From the NCBI RefSeq assembly GCF_027947595.1, contig NZ_CP116257.1, forward strand, positions 4,154,001 through 4,218,000: a stretch of 64,000 nucleotides of DNA, read 5' to 3'. The stretch comes from Streptomyces lienomycini (GTDB lineage: Bacteria > Actinomycetota > Actinomycetes > Streptomycetales > Streptomycetaceae). Below the pieces are notes generated by a model, which ran no database searches, was not told the DNA's origin, and saw only the letters and a program-made list of their open reading frames with translations. Positions 50,540-58,558 of the stretch are shown here, in pieces (position 1 is the first letter of the stretch; every line of letters starts with the position of its first letter). The position numbers and the translations under genes were made by a program.

Positions 50540-50971
50540 GTGCCGAGACGAGCGAACAACTCCAGCAGACGTACGCAGAGGATGCGACGGCCACAGCGGC
50601 ACAAGGACGTCCTGCACCGCCAGGGAGGGCACCGGCGACACGATTTCAGGTGCGTGGGCTGCCGACTGGATGTGTCCTTGGACGCGCCCGGCACCACCCA
50701 CCGCAATCACTGCCCCAACTGCCTGGTCAGCCTGCACGTCGACCGCCGGATCCCGGGTGACCGGGCCGCGGCTTGTCGTGGACGGATGGAAGCACTGAGT
50801 ATGTCCGTGCGACCCGACGGTGAGTGGATGATCATTCACCAGTGCCAGTCCTGTGGTGAGCTCAGCGCCAACCGGATCGCCGGTGACGACAACGCACTGA
50901 CCCTGGTGCGCCTCGCGCTGAAGCCACTGCGGGACAGCAGCATCGCCCACCGAATGCTGCTCCGGCTGTGA
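50540..50971 (+). CDS. RNHCP domain protein, paralogue
   Basis: A 143-residue paralogue of the preceding protein: FRCVGCRLDVSLDAPGTTHR then NHCPNCLVSLH and HQCQSCGELSANRIAGDDNA align with FACVWCGLTV, NHCPSCLHSQH and HRCVHCDELTSSPICADDNQ of the first. It has an added basic N-terminus (MPRRANNSSRRTQRMRRPQR HK) that could contact RNA or DNA. GTG 50540 follows AAGGAGAA. The two genes are a tandem duplication in one operon. Confidence 0.85.
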   Translation: MPRRANNSSRRTQRMRRPQRHKDVLHRQGGHRRHDFRCVGCRLDVSLDAPGTTHRNHCPNCLVSLHVDRRIPGDRAAACRGRMEALSMSVRPDGEWMIIHQCQSCGELSANRIAGDDNALTLVRLALKPLRDSSIAHRMLLRL

Positions 50972-51116
50972 CCTGACCCTCGCCTCGGGGCGTCGTGCCG
51001 CAAGAACCGGGCAAGCACCGCCCATTTCACCGGGCTGCAGGCCCGCGCAGACGCGGCCGGGCTCATCACGTGGGAGGTGAACGTCGACTCCACGATCTGC
51101 CGGGGTCGCCGCCGTC

Positions 51117-53831
51117 TCAGCTCCGCAGCACGTCACGCAGGAGTCTGGCGTTCTTCATGGTCTGGCTCGAGCCTTTGCGCATGGCCATCTCGTCGACCTC
51201 GGGGATGGAGCCCTTCGCTCCGGAGCGGGCGGCGCACTCGACGGCCAGTGCCAGGATCGCTCCCGCTCCGTTGACCGCTTTGTCGCGAAGCAGGGCGGGC
51301 AGGGCGGCCTCGAGTATCGACCAGACGGTCGCCCAGGCGCCGGTCTCGGCCGCCGCGCGCAGTACCGCGGTGGCCCGGGCGGGAGTTCGCAGCAGGGCCT
51401 GCCACTGTCCGGCGAACAGCCGGGCGTCCAGCTGCCCCTGCGCGGCGAGGACCAGCAGGGCGTCCACTACCGCGTCCTCCTCCTTCGCGTTCCCGTCGAG
51501 CCGCCGCGCGATCTGCCAGTGCGTCGCGTAGCCCGCGGTGCCGTGCATTTCCATCAGTCGCGGGAGCAGGCGGGGACTCGGGATCGTGGCTGGCGTGGCC
51601 ACCTGGGGACTCCTTGTGTTCGCAAGGCGTGCGGCCATCTCGTCGCGGTGATGCGGCAGCTGCGCGAACCAGAACGCACCCCCTGCGGAGGTGTACGGTC
51701 CGGAGGGGCCGAGGAGGGCCGCGGCGACCGGCGGGAGAGGCAGGTCGTGGTCGGTGCAGGGATCCGCGGGAGCCCACCGCCCCGGCTCTGCGCCGATCGG
51801 GTTGTCGGCCGGCCATTTCTCGGGCGTCGTGTCCCGGTGAGGTGCGCCTCCCTGGTCCAGCCACCGTGCCAGCCGGCGGCCCGCGTTCGAGCGGAGTGCG
51901 TCCGCCGCGTCCCGCACCCGCTCGTCGTCGGTGGGGGTGACCCGCAGGAGGGCCTGGGCCAGGTCGATGGGTGCGGGGGTGATGCCCAGGCTTTCGAACT
52001 CGGTGATCCGCTCCACCAGGGTGGCGGCGTCCACCGCCCCGTTGGCGTGGGTCGGCAGGGCCAGCAGGTAGGGCTGTGCGTCGGACTCGATCAGTTCGAT
52101 GGCCTCGGTGAGCCGCGCCTTGAGCATGTCGGTCGGTGGGATGGCCATCGCGGCCCAGAAGGCACGGAGGTCCGGGTCCTCGTGGCGGAGGCGGACGTGC
52201 CATGTCCTCGGCTCGTCGCCGCGCACCGCGGCCGCGACGTCGTACACGTCGAGCTGCGTGTCGAGGGGCGTCCAGCTCCAGCGGCTGCCCGGCAGGTCCC
52301 GTTTCCGGCGCATGACTGGTTCGAGCGCTTTGGACAGGGTGCCGCGGTCGAGGCGTGCGTGGCGGACGAGGCCGTCCAGAGCACGCTCGAAGGCCACCAC
52401 GTTCTCGCGGTCGGCGAGCAGCACCGCGACCTCGGGGGCGACCTCGGCGGCCGTGTCGATGGGGCGGACCGGTGCCGGCTCGGGCATCTCCGGCAGGATG
52501 TCGCGCAGCAACTCGTCGGACGGCCCGGCAGACGGTCCGGTGGCGTCCTGCCCCGGCGGGCCGAGCAGTTCGGTGGCGCGCGTGGTGAGACCCGGATTGA
52601 GGGATGCGGCGGCCTCGCGAAGGTCGGACAGCACCTGCTCGTCGGTCACGGCGGGCAGGTGGCGGGCGACCAGGTTGAGAGCGCGTTCCTGGAGGCCCAC
52701 GTCGGAGTGCTGGAAGGTGAGCGCCGCGTCGGTCAGGATCCTGCCGGTGCGGGTGGCGTCCCGCTTGGCCACCCGGTTCAGCCAGGCGAGCTGGGCGCCC
52801 ACCAGTTTCTTCTCCGGGCGGAGCAGGACGCGTTCGCAGATCTCGGTGAGGACGTCGGCCTCCAGCAGCCCCGCCCCGTCGAGATCGAGGAGGACCTCCT
52901 GACCGTAGGCGGCGATCAGGGACGACCGGTCGAGCATCGCGACGTGGTCACGGAGCAGGGGCGCGTTCTCGGCCGGGGTGAGGGCGAGGGCTTGCAGGTC
53001 GGTGAGGGGACGCGGACTCCCCCGGAGCACGTCCGAGATCAGGGATCCGGCGAGTTCCGCGCGGGTGCGTGCCACGAGGTCCTGTTCGCTGGGGCTGAGG
53101 GGCTCCCCGGCCAGCAGCTTCTCCGCCACCTGGACCGCGGGGGTGCGGCGGGTGAGATCCAGGAAGGTGCGCCGGATCAGCATGTCCCGGTCGATGACGC
53201 CCTTGGCAGCGAAGGCGACGAGATCCTTGCGGTAGGCCGAGACTCCGACCTTCGGGCTTGCCACGGCGAGCGGGAGGAGTGTCGGGGTGAAGGGGTCGTT
53301 GCGCAGCCGTGCGAGGAGGTTGCCGTCACGCGGGCCGCCGAGCACGTGGTCGGGGCGCCCGGGCCGCCAACGGCGCTCGGCCCGGTTCATCAGCCACTGC
53401 CTGATGAACTCGTCGGAGGTCGGCAGGGGGCAGCCGGTGTCCAGGATGATGTGCTCGGCCAACTCGAACAGCAGGCCATTGTGGAGGCTTCCCCACCACG
53501 ACTGCGCGGCGATGCAGGCGACCAGCTCCGCGCGCCACTCGGTGGAGTAGAGGTTCGTGATGTCCACCATCCAGCCACACGTCAAGGTCAAGTAGTCGGC
53601 GTTGACCAACCAGTCCACTGCGTCCCGGGGTCTGGGTCTGCTCCCCATGCGGGCGGCGGCCAGGGCCTGCCACTGCGGGCTGGGGATGACCCACTTGTTG
53701 CCAAGCCCCGGCTCGAAGTGGGCTTCGAGTGGGGCGGCCTGGGCGGCTCGCTGCTCCGCGGTGAGTTCACGGAGTGCCCCGAGCACTCCCTGGACGTCAC
53801 CGGCTTCCACGAGTTCGATCAGGTTCATCAT
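51117..53831 (-). CDS. Large DUF6493-family protein
   Basis: A 904-residue soluble, mostly helical protein. It starts MNLIELVEAGDVQGVLGALR ELTAEQRAA; near residues 60-110 WQALAAARMGSRPRPRDAVD, and the C-terminal part (LPHHRDEMAARLANTRSPQV; TAGYATHWQIARRLDGNAKE) ends in a short region with SSQTMKNARLLRDVLRS. The family is paired with SWIM zinc-finger proteins in Streptomyces; no enzymatic motif is visible. ATG 53831 overlaps the SWIM gene stop (ATGA). The pair may belong to the same functional class as SWIM/MoxR/VWA systems, but those partners are absent here. Confidence 0.75.
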   Translation of the reverse strand: MMNLIELVEAGDVQGVLGALRELTAEQRAAQAAPLEAHFEPGLGNKWVIPSPQWQALAAARMGSRPRPRDAVDWLVNADYLTLTCGWMVDITNLYSTEWRAELVACIAAQSWWGSLHNGLLFELAEHIILDTGCPLPTSDEFIRQWLMNRAERRWRPGRPDHVLGGPRDGNLLARLRNDPFTPTLLPLAVASPKVGVSAYRKDLVAFAAKGVIDRDMLIRRTFLDLTRRTPAVQVAEKLLAGEPLSPSEQDLVARTRAELAGSLISDVLRGSPRPLTDLQALALTPAENAPLLRDHVAMLDRSSLIAAYGQEVLLDLDGAGLLEADVLTEICERVLLRPEKKLVGAQLAWLNRVAKRDATRTGRILTDAALTFQHSDVGLQERALNLVARHLPAVTDEQVLSDLREAAASLNPGLTTRATELLGPPGQDATGPSAGPSDELLRDILPEMPEPAPVRPIDTAAEVAPEVAVLLADRENVVAFERALDGLVRHARLDRGTLSKALEPVMRRKRDLPGSRWSWTPLDTQLDVYDVAAAVRGDEPRTWHVRLRHEDPDLRAFWAAMAIPPTDMLKARLTEAIELIESDAQPYLLALPTHANGAVDAATLVERITEFESLGITPAPIDLAQALLRVTPTDDERVRDAADALRSNAGRRLARWLDQGGAPHRDTTPEKWPADNPIGAEPGRWAPADPCTDHDLPLPPVAAALLGPSGPYTSAGGAFWFAQLPHHRDEMAARLANTRSPQVATPATIPSPRLLPRLMEMHGTAGYATHWQIARRLDGNAKEEDAVVDALLVLAAQGQLDARLFAGQWQALLRTPARATAVLRAAAETGAWATVWSILEAALPALLRDKAVNGAGAILALAVECAARSGAKGSIPEVDEMAMRKGSSQTMKNARLLRDVLRS

Positions 53832-55207
53832 GCCGATTCCTTCGTCATGTCGTCGCGGACCATGCGGGTCGCGAGCACGTGCTTGCACGGTCCGCGTCCG
53901 CCCTGGTACTTCGCCCACCACAGGCAGGTACAGCTCGACCGGCCCGCGTCGTCGACGCGGACCATGTGGGTGTGGTCGTCCTTCCCGACCCAGGCGAGTG
54001 CGCCGTCGAGCCTGACGGCGTCCTCCGCGACCAGGGTCCGCGCACCGCGGAGCCGAGGGTTGCGGGCCTCCGCGTCACCGGCTGAAAAGGGCAGGTGACG
54101 GTGGAAGTACGTCTGTTCGGCGAGGTCGTAGCCGATCTGCCCCGAGGTCCCGAGCACCGTGAGTGCCGCGCGGACCCGTTCGGGCGCAAGGCCGGCCTGG
54201 GGGGCCAGCATGGTTACGTCCAACGTCGGCTCCCAGGCGAGGAGTTCCGCCACCTGCTCGGCGTCGCGCGCCGCGGATCCGGTGGCGAGGTCGTCGAGGA
54301 CGCCGCCGTCCCCGGAGAACCCGCGCGAGGCGCTCGGCGAGAGCAGCAGCGTCAGCCTCATGCCGGGCAGCCCGACCTCCCAGGCGACGGCCGTGCCCTC
54401 GCCCTTGGCAGTCTCAGGGGCGTAGAGCCGTACAACGGTCGCGTGCCGCAGCACGGGTATCAGGCCGGTCAGCCGCTCGGCGCCGGGCAGGCAAAGGGCT
54501 CCGGGAGCCGGTCTGCTGACGGGCCGCAGGGTGCGCCCGGTGGGTACGACCCAGCGCGCGGTGCGGGCACGGGAGCCGAGGGCGAGGCGTGGCAGAGAAC
54601 GCAGGACGGCTGCCGCCTGCGCGGGCGGCACCTCGGCGCGCAGCGCGAAGCCGGCCCCGAGTACCTGGGCCTCGGCGAAGCCGCGCAGCCAGCGCTGTGG
54701 GAGGGGGACCTTCTTCTCCACGAAATGGCCGTCCAAGGTGATGGCCTCCACCTCTTCCGGGCCCACTCGCAGGTGAAGCGGGTCGAGGCCGCCGAGTTTG
54801 GCGAGAGCCTGACGCAGCGGGACGTTGATGTCGACGTTCGTGGTGCCGTGGCCGACATCGTCGCCGTCGAGGCCGGGAGCGAGGACGTCCAGACGCGCGT
54901 AGACCCCGCAGCAGCCGGAGAAGGACTCCATCCGCAGGCGGTCGCCGTTGGCGGTGACCACCGGGTCGAGCGAGGCGGCGGAGCTGGGCCGGTAGTAGCG
55001 GGTGGCCGCGACGTCCGCGACCGCGAGGAGTGCCGTGGCCGCGGCGGTCGGGGCGGTCAGGAACCCGTCGAAGAAGCGGGGGTTGGCCTGCTCACCGCCA
55101 GGTGTGGCACCGCCCGAGGTTTCCAGGGCGAGGCTGCGGCCGGATGCCGATTCCCGCACCGCGGAGGCGTCCGCATAGGCGTAGGACTGGGTCAGTGCTG
55201 TACTCAC
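53828..55207 (-). CDS. SWIM zinc-finger protein
   Basis: A 459-residue protein. The C-terminal SWIM finger is SSCTCLWWAKYQGGRGPCKH (C-x-C-x(n)-C-x-H), a zinc motif predicted to bind nucleic acid or protein. The N-terminal two-thirds (FSGCCGVYARLDVLAPGLDG, NVDINVPLRQALAKLGGLDP, LRVGPEEVEAITLDGHFVEK) is a conserved region of unknown fold, and residues 330-400 contain a winged-helix-like segment (DVTMLAPQAGLAPERVRAAL). GTG 55207 is the start. Translated ahead of the DUF6493 gene as its coupled partner. Confidence 0.84.
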   Translation of the reverse strand: MSTALTQSYAYADASAVRESASGRSLALETSGGATPGGEQANPRFFDGFLTAPTAAATALLAVADVAATRYYRPSSAASLDPVVTANGDRLRMESFSGCCGVYARLDVLAPGLDGDDVGHGTTNVDINVPLRQALAKLGGLDPLHLRVGPEEVEAITLDGHFVEKKVPLPQRWLRGFAEAQVLGAGFALRAEVPPAQAAAVLRSLPRLALGSRARTARWVVPTGRTLRPVSRPAPGALCLPGAERLTGLIPVLRHATVVRLYAPETAKGEGTAVAWEVGLPGMRLTLLLSPSASRGFSGDGGVLDDLATGSAARDAEQVAELLAWEPTLDVTMLAPQAGLAPERVRAALTVLGTSGQIGYDLAEQTYFHRHLPFSAGDAEARNPRLRGARTLVAEDAVRLDGALAWVGKDDHTHMVRVDDAGRSSCTCLWWAKYQGGRGPCKHVLATRMVRDDMTKESA

Positions 55208-55216
55208 GCCCGCAGG

Positions 55217-55384
55217 CTACGGCCAGGCACTGACATCGCCGACATCGCTGACCTCGCGCTTCCATGATGCGGGCTGTTTGATCCGCATGGTGTTCGTGAC
55301 GTCTTTGGTGGCGATGCTGCGCCGTGTCGCGTAGAAATCCGCTGCGGTGGCGTCGTCGAAGGGGCCGACGTCCCAAGTGCCCAT
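55217..55384 (-). pseudogene. DUF4259 N-terminal remnant
   Basis: The frame opens MGTWDVGPFDDATAADF, the conserved DUF4259 start, with GGGAGAG before ATG 55384. After 17 residues the homology stops and the frame continues in unrelated sequence (YATRRSIATKDVTNTM), ending at 55217. The rest of the domain is deleted. A short repeat GATGTCGGCGATGTCAG lies near the end. Confidence 0.6.
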
Positions 55385-55552
55385 AGTCTCTCCCGATCAT
55401 GGTGGTGACCGAGGAGCCCTGGTAGAGGCCACTGACAACGGCCGCGCGGGTCGGACCGGCACGAAGTACGCGTGACTGGTCGCGGTGGATGCCACCTGGT
55501 CGCAATGGCTGACATCCGAATCGCGACCGAACCGCCGTTAGACTCCGGCACC

Positions 55553-56218
55553 ATGACGGCCGCCACTTCCATATCGCCCATCCCGGTCGCGCCGGTCGGC
55601 CTGACCGCCAGGGCCAGAAGGTTCGTCGAGGTGGATAGCGTTCGAGTTCCTCGGCGGGGCCTCGGGCAGCATCGACGGAAGTGGATCGAGCACGGGGCCC
55701 CGGCCGTGGAGATCGACCGGGCTGCGGTCTTCCAGGACCGTTGGGGCGGTCTTGCGCTGCCGCCTGCCCCGTTCTACGAGGGCGGTCCGCGCATCCTGGG
55801 CGCCGGCTGCCCCGAGGGCTCGACCGACGAGGGCTGGTCGTTTCGGGCGGGAAGCTGTCGGGTGTCCATGGCCTACGGGTTCAGGATCGGCTCCGACGGC
55901 GCATTCGGCATCGATGCCTACCGCTGGACACCGCTGCATGCCAGCACAGACGGATGGGTGGAGTCCTTGGCGCTCGCCGCCCACGCCGGTCGCTGGGCCA
56001 AGACCGTGACGAGGATCAAGGGGAAGGCCGTCGAGTCGTTGGACCTCGTCGGCTTCGAGCCGGTGCCTGAGGTACAGGGCGTTACGGACACGTGGTGGCG
56101 GGGCAAGGACTCGCTCATCGCCCTCTACCGGGGCGAGGCGGTCGGCTTGGACGCTCCGCGCTGCCTTGAAGCCCACGTGTACGGCGGCCTCGACGAGTGG
56201 GGGCTCCACGGCGGCTGA
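55553..56218 (+). CDS. Conserved Streptomyces protein of unknown function
   Basis: A 221-residue protein. A conserved region starts about GAPAVEIDRAAVFQDRWGGL (residues about 45-65), followed by ALPPAPFYEGGPRILGAGCP, RWTPLHASTDGWVESLALAA and PEVQGVTDTWWRGKDSLIAL. I recognise this as a recurrent Streptomyces family without a named domain; no catalytic motif is visible. Alternating W/G-rich blocks resemble SUKH- or immunity-like sensors only loosely. The first 40 residues look frame-altered, so the true start may be different. ATG 55553 is a guess. Confidence 0.55.
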   Translation: MTAATSISPIPVAPVGLTARARRFVEVDSVRVPRRGLGQHRRKWIEHGAPAVEIDRAAVFQDRWGGLALPPAPFYEGGPRILGAGCPEGSTDEGWSFRAGSCRVSMAYGFRIGSDGAFGIDAYRWTPLHASTDGWVESLALAAHAGRWAKTVTRIKGKAVESLDLVGFEPVPEVQGVTDTWWRGKDSLIALYRGEAVGLDAPRCLEAHVYGGLDEWGLHGG

Positions 56219-56220
56219 TC

Positions 56221-56500
56221 GCCGACACCGCCGACTCTCAGTACCAACTTGGCCGGGCGCTCGCGCCATCCGGCTGGAACGACGTGAAGGTCCGTTTCCG
56301 GCTGGTGATGGACGAGGACGGCCGGCCACCGGCGGGCGTCGAGAGCCCTTGGGCGGTGGACCTTGCTCACGGCAGGAGATCGACGGTGAGCGCATCCGCT
56401 GGGCTGGAGAGACGGTCCGAGCCTCGGAGGACTGCGCGATTCGGCTGATCGTGCTGAAGGACGGCGGCGCAGTCGCTGCGCCGCCGAGCGTCCTGACGAT
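56221..56500 (+). pseudogene. DUF4265 family remnant with a frameshift
   Basis: Frame one gives VKVRFRLVMDEDGRPPAGVE then SPWAVDLA; frame two gives ERIRWAGETVRASEDCAIRL then IVLKDGGA. These are the start and middle of DUF4265 proteins. A piece of about 15 residues is lost at the frame change near 56365 and the C-terminus is missing. The remaining DNA to 56772 shows no other supported gene. Confidence 0.65.
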
Positions 56501-56772
56501 TTCCCAAGGCCTCGTGCCCGGTGACGGTCTCGCTCATCAGCGCCTTCCCGATCATCAGATCCGCCGTCTGTGGGACGCTCCCGCTCGACGCTGTTCACTT
56601 CTGGGGCCGACTCGAGCGCCAGGAAAACGCCCGGCTGATCGACCTGGTGGAAGCGATCAGGAAATCGCAGGTCAAAGCGTGCTGGCGCAGCTCGGCCGGT
56701 ACAGGACTCCGAACGTCCGAGTCGCGTGAGACCGCGTACTTCTTTCCTCCTCGACAGCGTTCGACGGCTCGG

Positions 56773-57111
56773 TCACTTCTCGCGGCGTGCCGTGATCTCC
56801 GTCGCGTTGGCACGGATCCATTGCAGAAGCGGGTTCAGCGCCGCTGCCGCGCCGCGGCCCAGCCCGGTGACCGAATACGTCACGGACGGCGGCTGCCCCG
56901 TGCCGACCTGGCGGTGCACCAGGCCGTCCTGCTGGAGTGAGCGGAGCGTGGCCGCGAGGCTCTTGTCGCTGATTCCCGCGACCACCGTGCGTAGCTCGTG
57001 GTAGCGCAACGGTTCGGCCAGCAGTGCCGTGAGGATCAGAATCGTCCACCTGCCGGCGAGGTGCCCCAGCACCTCGCGCGCCGGGCAGTCCTTGTGGAAC
57101 ACGTCACCCAT
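56773..57111 (-). CDS. HxlR-family transcriptional regulator
   Basis: A 112-residue winged-helix regulator: CPAREVLGHLAGRWTILILT (N-terminal cysteine and helix), RYHELRTVVAGISDKSLAAT (recognition helix), LRSLQQDGLVHRQVGTGQPP then VTYSVTGLGRGAAAAL, ending in TARREK. The cysteine at the start of the first helix is the redox or aldehyde-sensing residue in many HxlR proteins. ATG 57111 is chosen over an open frame to 57168. It faces the SDR at 57239, its likely target. Confidence 0.88.
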   Translation of the reverse strand: MGDVFHKDCPAREVLGHLAGRWTILILTALLAEPLRYHELRTVVAGISDKSLAATLRSLQQDGLVHRQVGTGQPPSVTYSVTGLGRGAAAALNPLLQWIRANATEITARREK

Positions 57112-57238
57112 CACACCTCTCCCGGTCTCCTGGACTGCGCACTCACCGCCGGGAGAGCACCGCACCACATGGTGAGCGCCTTCCGCCGCCCCAGCACTCT
57201 CCCTAGGTTAGTGCCCTGTTCACGACCAAGGAGGAAGC

Positions 57239-58003
57239 GTGTCACCGACCACACTCATCACCGGTGCCGCCCGTGGCCTGGGGGCGGCCATCGCGCGGCA
57301 CCTCGGAACGCGCGGGCACCACCTGATCGTCAACTACCGCACCGGTGCTGCCGACGCGGCGGAAGTCGTGCGTGACATCGAGGCCACTGGCGGCAGCGCG
57401 TCGAGCGCCAGGGCCGACGTCACCGACCCAACCGCTGTCGATGAGCTGGTGACCCGGATCCTCGCCACCCACGGGCGGATCGACACCGTCGTCGTCAATG
57501 CCAATACCGCTCCGCCGCCCTTCACCGCGCTGGCCGACCTGCCGTGGGCGGCCTTCGCGGCCAAGGTCACCGGCGAGCTTGCTGGAGCCTTCCACATCAC
57601 CAAGCGCGTCCTCGCGCCGATGCGGGCGCAGGGCGCGGGCCGGATCATCTACATCGGCAGCACCGCGGCAGACTACGTCGGCGAAGGCCGGCTTGCGCAT
57701 GGCACAGCGAAGTCCGCGTTGGCCACCTTCGCCCGCCACGTCGCTGCGGAGAGCGCGCGCGACGGCGTCAGCGTCCTCGTCGTCGCGCCCGGCGCAGTCC
57801 GGACGCCCGCCACCGCAAAAGTCCTGACCGGCGAGCGCGGCGCTGCACTCGCCCGCGAGTCGGTGCTGGGCCGGGTGCTTGAGCCCGAAGATGTCGCCGC
57901 CGCGGTGGCACTGGCCGCAGACCCCGCGCTCCGCCCCGCCACGGGCACGACTCTGCGGGTAGACGGCGGCTGGTCGGTCCTCGTCGGCGGTCCGGCAAGC
58001 TGA
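57239..58003 (+). CDS. Short-chain dehydrogenase/reductase
   Basis: A 254-residue classical SDR. TLITGAARGLGAAIARHLGT (coenzyme), NYRTG after strand two (NADP-like), VVNANTAPPPF in place of the usual NNAG, serine in IIYIGSTAADY, while the expected Y-x-x-x-K appears as HGTAKSALATFARH, with the tyrosine replaced by histidine (residue order H-G-T-A-K). The C-terminus LRVDGGWSVLVGG is normal. The changed catalytic tyrosine and the altered NNAG suggest an enzyme with unusual chemistry or lost activity. GTG 57239 follows AAGGAGG. Confidence 0.85.
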   Translation: MSPTTLITGAARGLGAAIARHLGTRGHHLIVNYRTGAADAAEVVRDIEATGGSASSARADVTDPTAVDELVTRILATHGRIDTVVVNANTAPPPFTALADLPWAAFAAKVTGELAGAFHITKRVLAPMRAQGAGRIIYIGSTAADYVGEGRLAHGTAKSALATFARHVAAESARDGVSVLVVAPGAVRTPATAKVLTGERGAALARESVLGRVLEPEDVAAAVALAADPALRPATGTTLRVDGGWSVLVGGPAS

Positions 58004-58087
58004 GCACTCAGGCCCGGATCGAACGGTCCAGGTTCGTCGGCAGAAGGGGAGACGTCGCGCTGCGCTCGGCTGGGTCCTCCAGAGGCG

Positions 58088-58477
58088 TCAGGGGGCCGGT
58101 GCCGTGGCGGTGTCGTAGGTGGCGCGGGCGGCGGTGATGTCGGCTCGGTGGCGTTCTGCCCAGCCGACGAGCCCGGCGAGGGTTGCGTGGAGTTCGCGGG
58201 CCATGGGCGTGAGGCTGTATTCCACCTTGGGCGGCACGGTGGGGTAGACGGTACGGATGAGCAGGCCGTCGCGTTCCAGCTTGCGCAGGTTCAAGGTGAG
58301 CATGCGTCGGCTGATGCCTGTGATGGCGCGTTCCAACTCGGTGAACCGAACTGGCCCGTGTGCGGCGGCGACGAGGATTCCGATGCTCCACTTGCCCGCG
58401 ACATGGTCGAGGACCTCGGTGAGCGGGCACGCCTCGTTGCTGACCTGGTCGGACACATCGGTGTGACTGCGTGACAT
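58088..58477 (-). CDS. HxlR-family transcriptional regulator
   Basis: A 129-residue winged-helix protein: CPLTEVLDHVAGKWSIGILV, RFTELERAITGISRRMLTLN (recognition helix), LRKLERDGLLIRTVYPTVPP, KVEYSLTPMARELHATL. The N-terminal cysteine is conserved. It is divergent from the MFS exporter at 58559 with an inverted repeat between, so it probably represses that pump. Confidence 0.9.
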   Translation of the reverse strand: MSRSHTDVSDQVSNEACPLTEVLDHVAGKWSIGILVAAAHGPVRFTELERAITGISRRMLTLNLRKLERDGLLIRTVYPTVPPKVEYSLTPMARELHATLAGLVGWAERHRADITAARATYDTATAPAP

Positions 58478-58506
58478 GAAAGTGCCTCCTTCCGCCGCAC
58501 GTCATG

Positions 58507-58530
58507 GTTACAGAGGATGACTGCTGTAAC
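58507..58530. promoter_or_regulatory. HxlR operator
   Basis: GTTACAG (58507-58513) and CTGTAAC (58524-58530) are perfect 7-bp inverted arms 10 bp apart, the layout of HxlR sites. A possible ATG for the exporter at 58517 lies inside the repeat, supporting the downstream GTG 58559 as the real start. Confidence 0.72.
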
Positions 58531-58558
58531 AAGTCGTGCACCATTGGAAGGAATCCCC

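Noticed and set aside
51519..54098. Long plus-strand frame opposite the DUF6493 gene
   Set aside because: The minus strand has a conserved coupled pair with a 4-bp overlap; the plus frame has no recognisable domain.
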